Assembly (NCBI GenBank): GCA_017794945.1
Contig: CP051239.1
Coordinates: forward strand, 2,966,692-3,030,691
From: Alcanivorax sp.
GTDB lineage: Bacteria > Pseudomonadota > Gammaproteobacteria > Pseudomonadales > Alcanivoracaceae
Length of the DNA: 64,000 nt
Reading direction: 5' to 3'
Below, piece by piece: positions 28,736 to 37,643 of the stretch. The position numbers were made by a program, and so were the translations under genes. The notes under the pieces were generated by a model, which was not told the origin of the DNA, ran no database searches, and saw nothing but the letters and a program-made list of their open reading frames with translations. Every line of letters begins with the position of its first letter. The first letter of the stretch is position 1.

Positions 28736-30826
28736 TTACCGTGCCCCTTCCGGTTCAACGTCTCCGGAGGCCGCTTTCTCGCCTTTGCCGTCGTTCACCG
28801 CGTTGTCGTAGAACAGATAGCGGGAGGTCTCGTACGTGCCCCGGGCCAGATCGAACAGCTTCTGGAAGGTTTCCGGGTCGCCGCCGGCCCGGTCCTGCTC
28901 AGGCTCGTCGCTGTACAGCTCGTGCAGGGTGGCCGCTTCGCCGTCGTGGTTCAGGCGCGCCAGGTGCTCGCGAGTGACCATGCCGATTTGCGGCGCCGGG
29001 CCCTCACGCAATACCACGAAGGCGCTGCGTTCGCCTTCCGGGGCCGGCATCTGGATGTCCCGGCCCAGGGTGGTGTTGCGGTATTCGATACCCAGCAGGC
29101 CGGCCAGGGTGGGCATCACGTCCACCAGGCTCACCACGTCCTTCACATGGCGCGGCTCCAGCAGGCCGGGGGCGTACAGCATGTGCGGCACATGGTGGCT
29201 TTCCAGGCCCAGCTGCTCCTGGAAGGGTGGCATGTGCGACAGGGTGGTGATGCGATTGTTGTGGTCGCCGAAGAACACGAAAATGGTGTTGTCGAAGTAG
29301 TCGCTTTCGCGGGCCAGGTCCATGTACCGGCCCACGTTGTAGTCGAGCAGCCGCACCGCGTTGTACTGGGCGGTATTGCGGAAGCCGTTGGAGTTGAGTT
29401 CCTGTTCCGGCGGCGAACGGGTCTCGAAGTCGTCGTTATTCTCCGGAATGGTGAACGGCCGGTGGTTGCCGGCGGTCTGGATGAAGGCGAAGAACGGCTG
29501 GTCCGACGGCAGGGCGTCCAGAATCCGGTGGGACTCCTTGAACAGGTTCAGGTCCGAGATGCCCCAAACGTCCACATTGGGGGATTGCCAGTCGCCTTCC
29601 TCATAGAGTTCCAGGCCGTCGATGCTGCGCGTGAGCACCGCTTCCAGATTCGCCCAGCCGGCGTTGCCGCCCACCATGTACAGCTTCCGGTAGCCTTCCA
29701 GCTGGTTGACGATATTGCGCTGATGGCCGATCAGCGGGTTACGGCTGGCGGTTTCCTCCGGCGCCACGTCGGGAATGCCGGTGAGAAACGCCCAAATGCT
29801 CTTCGCGGTGCCGGTCACCGGCACGTAGAAGTGCTCGAAGAACCAGCCTTCCCGCGCGATGCGGTCCAGGTTGGGGGTGGGGTCGAACGGGGTGCCATAG
29901 GCGCCGACGCGGCTGGCGCCCAGGGATTCCAGCATCACCACCACGATGTTCGGCGGCCGATCCACGTCCAGCCGGTGCGGCTGGACCGACACGGTCCGCT
30001 CGAAATTCAGCGGTTCCCGGGCGTCTTCCGGCAGCGCCAGGAAGTCCGCCATCAGCGGGTAGTATTTTTCCACCGCTTCCCGGTCAAACGGCTCGCTGCT
30101 GAGCAGGGTGGTGTCGTAGAGGAACAGCACCGGGTTCAGACCCAGGGCGGCCACCGCGTTGTTGCCGGAGGCAAAGGCGTCGCTCCAGCGCAGCGGTACC
30201 GGGTTTTCCAGGTTGATATCCGAGACCCGGCCCAGCAGGCCGAACACCAGCACCAGGAACACCACCACGCCGCCGATCACCTTGCTGGTGGTGCCCATCG
30301 GCATCGGCGCGCGCAGCAGGAAACGGCGGGCCAGCGCCCGGAAAATCAGCGCCATGACGGCGGTAACCGCCAGCCAGCCGAGGGTGATCCACACCACCGG
30401 GTAGCTTTCCCAGACCATGCGGGTGGAGATCGCGGTGTCTTCCAGGAAGCGGAAGGCGGTCACGTTCAGCCGGTCGCCCAGATACACGTAGTGGCCGAAG
30501 TCGAGGATATAGGTGAGCACCACGGCCAGCACCGCCAGGGTGATATACACCAGCCCCAGCGCCCGCACCGGGGCCGAGCGCACCAGGTTAAAGCGCGGCA
30601 GCCAGGCCAGCACCGCCAGGGGCAGCACCATCAGCAACGCCAGCCGCAGATCGAAGCGCAGCCCCACGCCCAGGGCATGGAAAAGGTCGCCGGACTCCGC
30701 CTGCACGGTGTCGCCCACCTCGGAGAAAAAGGCGAAGAACACCGCTCTCATAATCACGAACAGCGCGAACAGCGCCACCACGCTGGATGCCAGAAAACGA
30801 AGCCGGCGTGACTTCCACCACCCCAT
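28736..30826 (-). CDS. LTA synthase / phosphoglycerol transferase-like membrane sulfatase-fold protein
   Basis: 696 residues. About five N-terminal membrane helices (to residue ~170) precede a large periplasmic alkaline-phosphatase-fold domain. Its metal site begins NIVVVMLESLGASRVGAYG, the probable nucleophile Thr is in VPVTGTAKSIWAF, and later come FAFIQTAGNHRPF and IFVFFGDHNNR. Relatives are LtaS and OpgB, which transfer phosphoglycerol from phosphatidylglycerol to envelope glycans. Because the window also encodes OpgGH, modification of periplasmic glucans is one possible role, but this is inference. Confidence 0.85.
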   Translation of the reverse strand: MGWWKSRRLRFLASSVVALFALFVIMRAVFFAFFSEVGDTVQAESGDLFHALGVGLRFDLRLALLMVLPLAVLAWLPRFNLVRSAPVRALGLVYITLAVLAVVLTYILDFGHYVYLGDRLNVTAFRFLEDTAISTRMVWESYPVVWITLGWLAVTAVMALIFRALARRFLLRAPMPMGTTSKVIGGVVVFLVLVFGLLGRVSDINLENPVPLRWSDAFASGNNAVAALGLNPVLFLYDTTLLSSEPFDREAVEKYYPLMADFLALPEDAREPLNFERTVSVQPHRLDVDRPPNIVVVMLESLGASRVGAYGTPFDPTPNLDRIAREGWFFEHFYVPVTGTAKSIWAFLTGIPDVAPEETASRNPLIGHQRNIVNQLEGYRKLYMVGGNAGWANLEAVLTRSIDGLELYEEGDWQSPNVDVWGISDLNLFKESHRILDALPSDQPFFAFIQTAGNHRPFTIPENNDDFETRSPPEQELNSNGFRNTAQYNAVRLLDYNVGRYMDLARESDYFDNTIFVFFGDHNNRITTLSHMPPFQEQLGLESHHVPHMLYAPGLLEPRHVKDVVSLVDVMPTLAGLLGIEYRNTTLGRDIQMPAPEGERSAFVVLREGPAPQIGMVTREHLARLNHDGEAATLHELYSDEPEQDRAGGDPETFQKLFDLARGTYETSRYLFYDNAVNDGKGEKAASGDVEPEGAR

Positions 30827-30918
30827 GTTGTGCCTCCGGGTCAGGTTGCTAGGAAATTCAGGCGGCCTATGCTACCGGTACAGGCACCGCTGTGCATGCG
30901 GTATTGGAGACCCCTCTT

Positions 30919-31422
30919 ATGGTGGCAACTGAATCCCGGAACGGCGTCACGGTGGTGACGCTGAAACCTCACCTCTCCGCCGACTGGCCCCAGGTGAAAC
31001 GGTTTATCGCGCTGATCGCGGTAGTGGTGTTCACGGTGGCGGCGGCCTGGACCCTGGCCGGCATCTGGCTGGCGCTGCCGTTCGCTTTTATTGAAGTGGG
31101 GCTGATCGGTTATCTGCTCTACAGGGTCTGCTTCCGCCTGTCCTATCTGCACCAGCGCATCGCCGTGGAGCGGGGCAGGGTGGTGCTGCGCGAGGGCGTG
31201 CGCGGCCCCGACCGGGAATGGATTCTGGCGCGCCCGGCGGCGCATCTGCATGTGGTGCTGCCGGTCAAGGAGGTGGACATGATCGGCCTGCACCTGTGCG
31301 ATGACGAGACCCGCCTGGAGCTGGGGGCCTTTCTGAACGGCGACGGCCGCGAACAGGCCCGCCAGGCGTTGCGCGACGCCGGCCTGGTGGAAACCTCGGA
31401 CCGCTGGTGGCAGCAGAGCTGA
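30919..31422 (+). CDS. DUF2244 family membrane protein
   Basis: 167 residues. Two adjacent helices (RFIALIAVVVFTVAAAWTL and WLALPFAFIEVGLIGYLLY) are followed by a cytosolic part with QRIAVERGRVVLREG and a conserved-looking LELGAFLNGDGREQARQALRDAG end, as in DUF2244. Its function is unknown; the family often occurs near cytochrome oxidase genes. ATG 30919 was preferred to GTG 30892 because GGAG lies upstream and the extra residues look random. It is divergent from the LTA-synthase-like gene. Confidence 0.8.
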   Translation: MVATESRNGVTVVTLKPHLSADWPQVKRFIALIAVVVFTVAAAWTLAGIWLALPFAFIEVGLIGYLLYRVCFRLSYLHQRIAVERGRVVLREGVRGPDREWILARPAAHLHVVLPVKEVDMIGLHLCDDETRLELGAFLNGDGREQARQALRDAGLVETSDRWWQQS

Positions 31423-31452
31423 ACAGCCCGCGATCCCAAACAGGAGACTGCA

Positions 31453-31782
31453 ATGAAGTACATCTTCGAAGTACGCATGAAGGACGGCTACACCGTGGAG
31501 GAATACGCCCAGGGCTGGATCGAGGCCAGCGAGATCATCCAGCAGACCCCGGGCGCGCGCGGCACCTACCTGCACCGCAAGATCGGCGAGCCGGACACCC
31601 TGCTGGCCATCGCCCACTGGGATTCCAAGGCGCACCGGGACGCCAAGGACGACAGCCGCAGCGCCAAGGTTAAGGCGATTCTGGAGAAACACGCCCGCAC
31701 CTGCGAGATCACGCCGTTGGGCGAATTCGAGGAACCGGAATGGGAAGTGCACCCCCAAGGAGGCAGTGGTGATGAAGGCTAG
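31453..31782 (+). CDS. Small dimeric alpha-beta-barrel (ABM/EthD-like) protein
   Basis: 109 residues, no signal peptide. Start MKYIFEVRMKDGYTVEEYAQGW, then GTYLHRKIGEPDTLLAIAHWDSKAHRDA suggests a ferredoxin-like alpha-beta barrel of the antibiotic-biosynthesis-monooxygenase type. No catalytic residue can be named. CAGGAGA lies before the ATG. It overlaps the following lipoprotein gene by 11 bp, and lies 30 bp after the DUF2244 gene. Confidence 0.6.
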   Translation: MKYIFEVRMKDGYTVEEYAQGWIEASEIIQQTPGARGTYLHRKIGEPDTLLAIAHWDSKAHRDAKDDSRSAKVKAILEKHARTCEITPLGEFEEPEWEVHPQGGSGDEG

Positions 31783-32119
31783 GAAGCCGACGTGGCCCAG
31801 GGTGGCGCTGCTGGCCGCGCTGGTCGGTCTGGCCGGTTGTGATTATTCCGACGCGCCCCAGGCGGCGCCGCTGCGGATGCTCGCGCAACAGCCCGCCGAC
31901 TATAACGGCGAATTGGTGACCACCGCCGGCACCGTGCGCCATTTCCAGGACCCGCTGCACTACTGGATCGAGGACGACGACCTGAACCGGGTGGCGCTTA
32001 AGCCGGTGGAGAAGGTGGAAGCCCATCTGGGCAAGCGGGTACGCGTTACCGGCGTTTTCCACTACCAGGAAAACGCCGGCCGCGAAATTCAGTTGGAGTC
32101 CATCGCGGAGGAGCCGTAG
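31772..32119 (+). CDS. Small lipoprotein, OB-fold-like
   Basis: 115 residues with a lipoprotein signal: ALLAALVGLAGC, mature Cys near residue 23, followed by Asp (CDYSD), which might retain it at the inner membrane. The mature part (LVTTAGTVRHFQDPLHYWIEDDDLNRVAL...GKRVRVTGVFHY) reads like a small OB-fold nucleic-acid-binding-type barrel, common in exported proteins. ATG 31772 has AAGGAGG 8 nt upstream. Its stop TAG lies in a dispersed palindrome. Confidence 0.7.
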   Translation: MKARKPTWPRVALLAALVGLAGCDYSDAPQAAPLRMLAQQPADYNGELVTTAGTVRHFQDPLHYWIEDDDLNRVALKPVEKVEAHLGKRVRVTGVFHYQENAGREIQLESIAEEP

Positions 32120-32153
32120 GTCGGGTTAGGCCGAAGGCCGTAACCCGACTTAC
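32116..32153 (+). repeat. Dispersed palindrome GTAGGTCGG family, copy 3
   Basis: GTAGGTCGGGTTAGGCC...GGCCGTAACCCGACTTAC. It fills the whole gap between two convergent genes: its TAG (32117-32119) ends the lipoprotein gene and its TTA (32150-32152) is the complement of the TAA stop of the opposite gene. Confidence 0.82.
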
Positions 32154-33328
32154 CCCTCGATCTGGAACTTCAGGCCGGCGTTGTCCACCAGCCGCTTGAT
32201 CAGCTTGTCACCGAACGCCGGCGCCGTGGTCCAGATGCCGCCGGCGGTATCGTCGGCGTCTTGCACCAGGCACAGGGCGCTCTCGGCGATCATCCGCGAG
32301 GTGGAGCCGTAGCCCGGGTCACGGTTGCCGGACACGCTGGCCTTCAACTGCCGGCCGTCGGCGGTCTCGCCGATGAACAGCACGTCGTAGAAGCCGTTCT
32401 CGCGCTCTTCCTTGCTCGGCCCTTCGCCGGGCTTGGGCGCGTCCTTGCCGGACAGGGAGCGGTCATTGGTCACCGCTTCGGCGGTGGCCTTGCCCTTCTC
32501 GCCGGGGCCGGTGAGGATCATCTCGTCGTACACGAACTGATCGCCGTAGGCGTGGCCCAGCAACTGGTTGGAGCGGTGTACGTTACGGGTGTTGATGGTC
32601 GCCATCACGAACGGCGCCAGCCAGGTGTGCAGCTCGTCGTCGTAGACCGGCTCCCTCGGCTCCGGCTGCTGTGGACCCTTGAAGCCCGGCGTCAGGGAAA
32701 ACGGGTCGGTGAGCAGCTGGTAGATCTTCGGGTCCTTCTTGGCGGCCACCAGGGTCGCCTGCAGGCTGGCGGCGGTGCCGCCGGAAAAGGTGCCCTTCAT
32801 CTTGCGCACCCGGCCCTTCACGCGGGGCAAATAGGCGCCCAGGTTCTCCTTCGCGTACTGCTGCAGGAAATACACACCCATATCGAACGGAATCGAATCA
32901 AACCCGCAGGAAAACACGATGCGCGCGCCGCTCGCCTTGGCGGCCTCGCCGTGGGCGTCGATCATCTGGCGCATCCACGCCGGCTCGCCGCACAGATCCA
33001 CATAGTCCGTGCCGGTCTTGGCGCAGGCCGCCACCAGCGGCTCACCGTACAACTGGTACGGCCCCACCGTGGTCAGCACCACGCGGGTGCGCTTGGCCAG
33101 CGCCTCCAGGGTCTCTGGCTGGTCCGCGTCGGCGGTGATCAGCGGCACCGAATCCGGCACGCCGATCTCCTCGCGCACCGCCTTCAGCTTCTCCTCGCTG
33201 CGGCCGGCCATGGCCCACTTCACGTCGCCATCGGCGCCGTACTGCTGATGCAGATACTCCGCCACCAGCCGGCCGGTGAAGCCGCTGGCGCCGTACACCA
33301 CGATGTCGAACTCTCTCCCGTTGCTCAT
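32150..33328 (-). CDS. Trans-acting enoyl reductase / saccharopine dehydrogenase-like protein
   Basis: 392 residues. An N-terminal Rossmann motif (FDIVVYGASGFTGRLVAEYL) and the sequence TRVVLTTVGPYQLYGEPLVAACA are typical of the saccharopine dehydrogenase-like group related to the mycobacterial trans-acting enoyl reductase. The middle GARIVFSCGFDSIPFDMGVY is also characteristic. The cofactor is NAD(P); the substrate is unknown, possibly a lipid intermediate. Start ATG 33328 (MSNGREFD) was preferred to an upstream frame start because it fits the Rossmann N-terminus. A decayed copy of its 5' end lies at 37.56-37.64 kb. Confidence 0.85.
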   Translation of the reverse strand: MSNGREFDIVVYGASGFTGRLVAEYLHQQYGADGDVKWAMAGRSEEKLKAVREEIGVPDSVPLITADADQPETLEALAKRTRVVLTTVGPYQLYGEPLVAACAKTGTDYVDLCGEPAWMRQMIDAHGEAAKASGARIVFSCGFDSIPFDMGVYFLQQYAKENLGAYLPRVKGRVRKMKGTFSGGTAASLQATLVAAKKDPKIYQLLTDPFSLTPGFKGPQQPEPREPVYDDELHTWLAPFVMATINTRNVHRSNQLLGHAYGDQFVYDEMILTGPGEKGKATAEAVTNDRSLSGKDAPKPGEGPSKEERENGFYDVLFIGETADGRQLKASVSGNRDPGYGSTSRMIAESALCLVQDADDTAGGIWTTAPAFGDKLIKRLVDNAGLKFQIEG

Positions 33329-33448
33329 ATCAATAATCCGTTCTGCTGCGAATGATGCGCCCACTATAGACCTCGTGCCGCGCCCCTGGGCAGGGTGGGG
33401 AACGGCCTTTTTATGGGCAAGAGAGTCATGTGGCGGGGGGTGACCTGT

Positions 33449-33467
33449 TATCCCCAGGTTGGGTGAT
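33449..33467. promoter_or_regulatory. Shared palindromic site upstream of the first LuxR gene
   Basis: TATCCCCAGGTTGGGTGAT, 57 bp before the GTG start. It matches TATCCCCCATTTTGGGGAT at 35744-35762 in 14 of 19 positions, and both are followed by GTG. Likely an operator; the binding protein is inferred to be one of the neighbouring LuxR-type regulators. Confidence 0.5.
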
Positions 33468-33524
33468 GTGGCGGGGACTGCCGGCGTTTAGGATAATGCC
33501 AGGCCAGTAATAAGGGGAGTGAAG

Positions 33525-34478
33525 GTGCCTGGGGAACCGGACCTGACAACGGTGCTCGACAGCATATATTTCGCACCGCATAAAAAAAGCGGATGGCACG
33601 ATTGCCTGAACCTGATTTGTGCGCTTGTGTGCGGTGATGCTGCCCGGCTTCTGAGAATAGATAAGCAAACCGAACATGTGATTGCCGAGCTTCCGAGCCA
33701 GAACCTGGTCGGAGCAGATGATTCGGATTTTCAAAATGCGAATAATGGCGCACTCCATGGTCGTTTCGTCGCGGATGGCCTGGTAGTCGAGCTGAAGGTT
33801 CGACGTGCCAGCGAAGGCGACCGCTTCACGCCACGGGACCGGAGCGTTCTTGATGAACTGATGCCACATATCGCCCGTGCTCTGCGGCAGGGCAGCGAAT
33901 ACGGAGTGCTTAAGGACCGGCAAGCCGCCGTGAGCAGGCCGAACCAGGGCGCACTTTTGCTGCTCAACGCCCAACAGGACGTGGTGTTTGTCTCTGCCCG
34001 GGCCAAGGAGTGGCTCTCGCAAACGAGCCGCATGGCATTAAGAGACAACCATTTGTATCTATCCAGTTATAAGAAGCAGACGGAATTCTCGGATCTGGTT
34101 CGTTACTGTATGGATGAAAGAGGCTCCGGCATGATGGCACTGCCGGAAAAGACCGGTGCCGTGCGGTTGTTAATCAGTTTTGAGGAAGCCGGGATTGATG
34201 GGATCTTCGAGTCGAATGGTCTGATTGCTGTTTTTATCTTGACTATCGAGCGTGAAGACATAGACGACGAGGGCGCCATTGCTCATTGGTTGGGACTAAC
34301 GGAACAAGAAGCACGCATTGCGACACGGATTGCTCAAGGGGACCGTCCGGCGGACATTGCCGGCGCGCTGAGTGTATCTTTGCATACCGTTCGTCATCAT
34401 CTTAAAAGCATTTACCGCAAGACCGGTACTCACTCTCAATCGCAACTTACCGCCATGGTGCTGAATCTGCCGCTTTGA
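33525..34478 (+). CDS. LuxR-type transcriptional regulator (first paralogue)
   Basis: 317 residues. The C-terminus is a LuxR/GerE helix-turn-helix: LGLTEQEARIATRIAQGDRPADIAGALSVSLHTVRHHLKSIYRKTG. The N-terminal part (LDSIYFAPHKKSGWHDCL) matches the start of the next gene's product, so the two are paralogues; no known sensor domain was recognised. GTG 33525 has AGGGGA 6-7 nt upstream; GTG 33519 is the alternative. The region is less GC-rich than its surroundings, suggesting an accessory origin. Confidence 0.85.
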   Translation: MPGEPDLTTVLDSIYFAPHKKSGWHDCLNLICALVCGDAARLLRIDKQTEHVIAELPSQNLVGADDSDFQNANNGALHGRFVADGLVVELKVRRASEGDRFTPRDRSVLDELMPHIARALRQGSEYGVLKDRQAAVSRPNQGALLLLNAQQDVVFVSARAKEWLSQTSRMALRDNHLYLSSYKKQTEFSDLVRYCMDERGSGMMALPEKTGAVRLLISFEEAGIDGIFESNGLIAVFILTIEREDIDDEGAIAHWLGLTEQEARIATRIAQGDRPADIAGALSVSLHTVRHHLKSIYRKTGTHSQSQLTAMVLNLPL

Positions 34479-34553
34479 AGGTGACAACGTAACCGGCTTC
34501 TGGTTATTTGTTCTCTGGGGAGACGATAACCAATGAGAGTTGTGGGAGGGGAA

Positions 34554-35726
34554 ATGAACAAGACGCGGGGGCTGTTGGCGTCGGATCGCTTGCTGGATCA
34601 ACTTTACTTCGCGCCTTACGAGGCGTCCGGCTGGCACGGGTTTCTTGAAGAAATGGTTCGACTGTCCGGTAGCCGGTCGGCCCGGCTTCTGGTAATGAAT
34701 CAAGAAGCGGATCAGGTGCATTCGGGTGTTCAGGTCAACACTGACAACAAGGCCCATAAAGCTTTTGTGGATCACTTCGTGAATTTGTGTCCCTGGCGCC
34801 CTGGGCTGGCACGCCTTCCGCCGGGTAAGTTCTATTCTTCTTACCTGGACGGCATCTGCGACCAGAAAACCTTCTACCGTTCCGAATTCTTTAATGACTG
34901 GGCCAAAGAGCTTGATATTCATCATGGCGCCAGCGGCACGGTCTGGCAGTTCGAGGGCCAGACTATTCAGATGTTTTTTCAGCGGACAGGCGGTCAGGGC
35001 CATTTCAGACGTTATGAAACCGATGCCTTCAATGCTTTGGCGCCGCATATTCGCCGCGCTCTTCGGCTGGAAGCCATAATGCACCAGCAAAGGCAGAAAC
35101 AGGGGTACTTGGAGCAAACCGGCCGCTTCAGCGCTTTCATACTGCTTGATGCCAATCAGCGTGTGGTACACGTTTCCGAGGCCGCGTGGCGTCATATTCA
35201 AGATAATCCACACGCTCTTCGTCTTGGCAAAAGGGTGTTATTGCAGAACGTCGAGGCACAGCAGAGGCTGGATTTCCTTTTGAAGGCCTCTTTCGCCGCT
35301 GGTATGGAGGGCGCGCCGGTGACGGGCGGCGTCATTGCCTTGCCCCGCCCGGAGCGGGCGCCATTGTTGCTGCAGGTTGTCCCTTTGCATCCCGATGCCG
35401 ACAGACCGCTGATGACGGTTCCGGCCCATGCCGCCGTCTATCTGGTGGATGGTGACGCGGAACCTGAATTCGACACTGAAAAACTGGCGGGCCTGCTCGC
35501 CCTGACGCAGGCGGAGGCGGAGGTCGCCGCCTTGGTGGCCGGTGGGCAGAACGCCGCGAAGATCGCGGCTTTCCGCCGAGTGTCGCTGCATACGGTGCGC
35601 AGCCAAATCAAGAGCATCTTCTTTAAAACGGAGGTGTCCAGCCAGGCGCAACTCACCCGGTTGGTGAGAGCGTTACCGGCCACCCTCGACCGGCAGGGGC
35701 GCTCGAGAACGCCGTTTCTGTCTTGA
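34554..35726 (+). CDS. LuxR-type transcriptional regulator (second paralogue)
   Basis: 390 residues. The C-terminal LuxR HTH reads LALTQAEAEVAALVAGGQNAAKIAAFRRVSLHTVRSQIKSIFFKTEV. The N-terminus (LLDQLYFAPYEASGWHGFLEEM) is similar to the first paralogue. The middle may be a PAS-like domain (FSAFILLDANQRVVHVSEAAW). ATG 34554 has GGAGGGG just upstream and aligns best with the paralogue; ATG 34533 is possible. It follows the first gene by about 75 bp. Confidence 0.87.
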   Translation: MNKTRGLLASDRLLDQLYFAPYEASGWHGFLEEMVRLSGSRSARLLVMNQEADQVHSGVQVNTDNKAHKAFVDHFVNLCPWRPGLARLPPGKFYSSYLDGICDQKTFYRSEFFNDWAKELDIHHGASGTVWQFEGQTIQMFFQRTGGQGHFRRYETDAFNALAPHIRRALRLEAIMHQQRQKQGYLEQTGRFSAFILLDANQRVVHVSEAAWRHIQDNPHALRLGKRVLLQNVEAQQRLDFLLKASFAAGMEGAPVTGGVIALPRPERAPLLLQVVPLHPDADRPLMTVPAHAAVYLVDGDAEPEFDTEKLAGLLALTQAEAEVAALVAGGQNAAKIAAFRRVSLHTVRSQIKSIFFKTEVSSQAQLTRLVRALPATLDRQGRSRTPFLS

Positions 35727-35743
35727 TCGGTGGCAACTGGGTG

Positions 35744-35762
35744 TATCCCCCATTTTGGGGAT
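35744..35762. promoter_or_regulatory. Palindromic site upstream of the lipoprotein gene
   Basis: TATCCCCCATTTTGGGGAT, with ATCCCC/GGGGAT half-sites, 64 bp before the lipoprotein ATG. It resembles the site at 33449-33467, so the two genes probably share a regulator. Confidence 0.55.
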
Positions 35763-35826
35763 GTGCGCTTCAGTGGCAGGTGATTAGCTAGTGCTCTCAA
35801 ACTCGTTTGATAGTACTGGAGGAATC

Positions 35827-37491
35827 ATGGACACCTTGAAGCTCGCAGCGTTGGCTTGTGCCGTGGCGTTGACCGGTTGTGGGGGCGGATCTTCGTCGGA
35901 CGGTGGCTCCGACGCGCCCGCCGAAAATGCAAAAACGGGCGTATTCACCGATAGCGCGGTGGCGGGAATCAATTACCGGACCTCGCCGGGCAACAGGAGC
36001 GGTACCACCAACGCTCTAGGCGAATACAGTTATGTCGACGGCGACACCGTCACCTTTATGATTGGCGGCATTCCCTTGCCTTCGGTACCGGCGACCGGGC
36101 GGGTCACCCCCGCCGACATGGCCAGCGATGAGCAGCCAGACCAGGTCACCAACATTCTGCGCCTTTTGCAGTCTCTGGATGAGGATGGTGATCCCGATAA
36201 CGGAATTACTATCGCGGACCAGACTCATACGGACCTGGCCAACGCCCAATTGGCGCTGGGACAGTCAGCGGCGTCGTTCGAGACGGCTTACGATTCCGAG
36301 GTAAGGTCGCAGACCAATTCCGATCTGGTCAGTGCCGAGGATGCCGAGAGCCATTTTAATGAGTCTCAAAAGGCTGATCTGCGCGGCAGCTGGGTATTTG
36401 TTGAACCCGCCGGAGAAAGCAGCAACGGAAAAGGGCCCGACGGTGAAGAGATCAATGTTCTGACTTTCATGCACGGCGATCGTTACATTGTCGCGCACAA
36501 GTACGGCAATGACGATCAGGGCGCGGCGACCGCCGAATGGGGCTTTTACGACTGGAATCCGCAAAGCGGGGAGGTCTCTTTCGAGGTGGTCGGTGACTCC
36601 GATACGTCGGGCGGTATTTGCGGCGACGATACCTTCTGTTCGGATACCCTCAATCTGGTGGGTGATGAGCTGATGCTCGGTAGCGAAGAGGGGGCCGCCA
36701 CCGCTTTCCAGGCGGTTAAGAATCAGGGTAACGCCTATGTGGGCGCTTGGTATCTGCCGGAAGACGTGGGGTTCAATGTTCTAACGATCCTGGATGGCAG
36801 CCATTACGTGGTCGCGCATTCCGACAACCAGGAGGTGTATACCGGTGACGATCTGACCGCGACGTCGTCCGAGTGGGGCACGTATTCCATCACCAATGAT
36901 CAGTTCCAGGTAACTGGCGTGGAAACCGAGACCGATGGCCCGGGCGGCTTGTACGACGCCAGCAATTCCGGTGGCGCCGGCGCCAGCGCCACGGTGGAAG
37001 CGACCGCCTATGGCGATCTGGTCATGGCGTTCGACGCGGAGGACATCATTACCTTCGGGCGCATAGGCCGTTTCAGCGTGGCACTGCGGGATCTCGCCGG
37101 CAATCGTAGCGTCGCCGTGGTGGAGCGTTCCGAGCAGGCGTTTGAAGAGGGAATAAGCGCCGATTTCACCATTGAACTGGTCGGTGAGGAAGACAGCGCC
37201 GATGTGTCCCTGAACGGTGATGGCAGTGGCACGATGACGTTCTCCCCCGGCACCCAGGATCAAGAGACCAGCACCATCGACGCGCCCTGGACCACCACGG
37301 ACAGCGGGACCTTGAGTTTCACCGAAAGTCTGGATGATGAATCCACGGGTTCATGGACGATGGTGAAGATCAATAACGGCAACGATGTACTCGTCGATTT
37401 CCGTCATATCGATGGGACCACGGAGAGCCTGCTGGGCTTTTTCATCAGCGATTTTATCCTTCCCACCGAACCGGTCAGGTCCGCCCAATAA
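35827..37491 (+). CDS. Large surface-type lipoprotein, function unknown
   Basis: 554 residues. Lipoprotein signal with lipobox ALTGC (Cys18) and a Gly/Ser linker. Residues ~40-150 (TGVFTDSAVAGINYRTSPGNRSGTT, then GEYSYVDGDTVTFMIGGIPL) form a beta-rich domain common at the start of lipoproteins and adhesins of marine gammaproteobacteria. Two further similar segments (GSWVFVEP...YIVAHKYGN and GAWYLPED...YVVAHSDNQ) look like internal repeats of a beta domain. The ATG at 35827 has GGAGGAAT before it. It is likely controlled by the LuxR pair through the palindrome. A terminator follows. Confidence 0.75.
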   Translation: MDTLKLAALACAVALTGCGGGSSSDGGSDAPAENAKTGVFTDSAVAGINYRTSPGNRSGTTNALGEYSYVDGDTVTFMIGGIPLPSVPATGRVTPADMASDEQPDQVTNILRLLQSLDEDGDPDNGITIADQTHTDLANAQLALGQSAASFETAYDSEVRSQTNSDLVSAEDAESHFNESQKADLRGSWVFVEPAGESSNGKGPDGEEINVLTFMHGDRYIVAHKYGNDDQGAATAEWGFYDWNPQSGEVSFEVVGDSDTSGGICGDDTFCSDTLNLVGDELMLGSEEGAATAFQAVKNQGNAYVGAWYLPEDVGFNVLTILDGSHYVVAHSDNQEVYTGDDLTATSSEWGTYSITNDQFQVTGVETETDGPGGLYDASNSGGAGASATVEATAYGDLVMAFDAEDIITFGRIGRFSVALRDLAGNRSVAVVERSEQAFEEGISADFTIELVGEEDSADVSLNGDGSGTMTFSPGTQDQETSTIDAPWTTTDSGTLSFTESLDDESTGSWTMVKINNGNDVLVDFRHIDGTTESLLGFFISDFILPTEPVRSAQ

Positions 37492-37496
37492 GAAAA

Positions 37497-37526
37497 GCAG
37501 GGGAGCGGAAACGCTCCCCTTTTTTG
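37497..37526 (+). terminator. Rho-independent terminator after the lipoprotein gene
   Basis: AGGGGAGCG-GAAA-CGCTCCCCT followed by a T run, 6 bp after the stop codon. Confidence 0.93.
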
Positions 37527-37555
37527 AAATCCCACGACCAACTCGTTAAGAGCCC

Positions 37556-37643
37556 CTCCGCGGTCAGCACCACCCGCCACCAGCTGACCCGTTAAGCCGC
37601 TGTCGCCGTATAACGCGATGTCGAACTCTCCCCCGTTACTCAT
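37556..37643 (-). pseudogene. Decayed 5' fragment of a trans-acting enoyl reductase-like gene
   Basis: Reading leftward from 37643 it encodes MSNGGEFDIALYGDSGLTGQLVA, very close to the N-terminus of the intact gene ending at 33328 (MSNGREFDIVVYGASGFTGRLVA). Nucleotides upstream of the ATG (ATCCGTTCTG) also match. A second match (GTGGTGCTGACC, from the TRVVLTT region) follows about 165 nt too early, so the middle is deleted. The frame then runs into unrelated sequence. This is a remnant, not a working gene. Confidence 0.8.

Noticed and set aside
27944..30811. 955-codon plus-strand frame
   Set aside because: Antisense shadow of the FAD oxidoreductase and LTA-synthase-like genes; His/Gln/Arg-rich composition is typical of such shadows.
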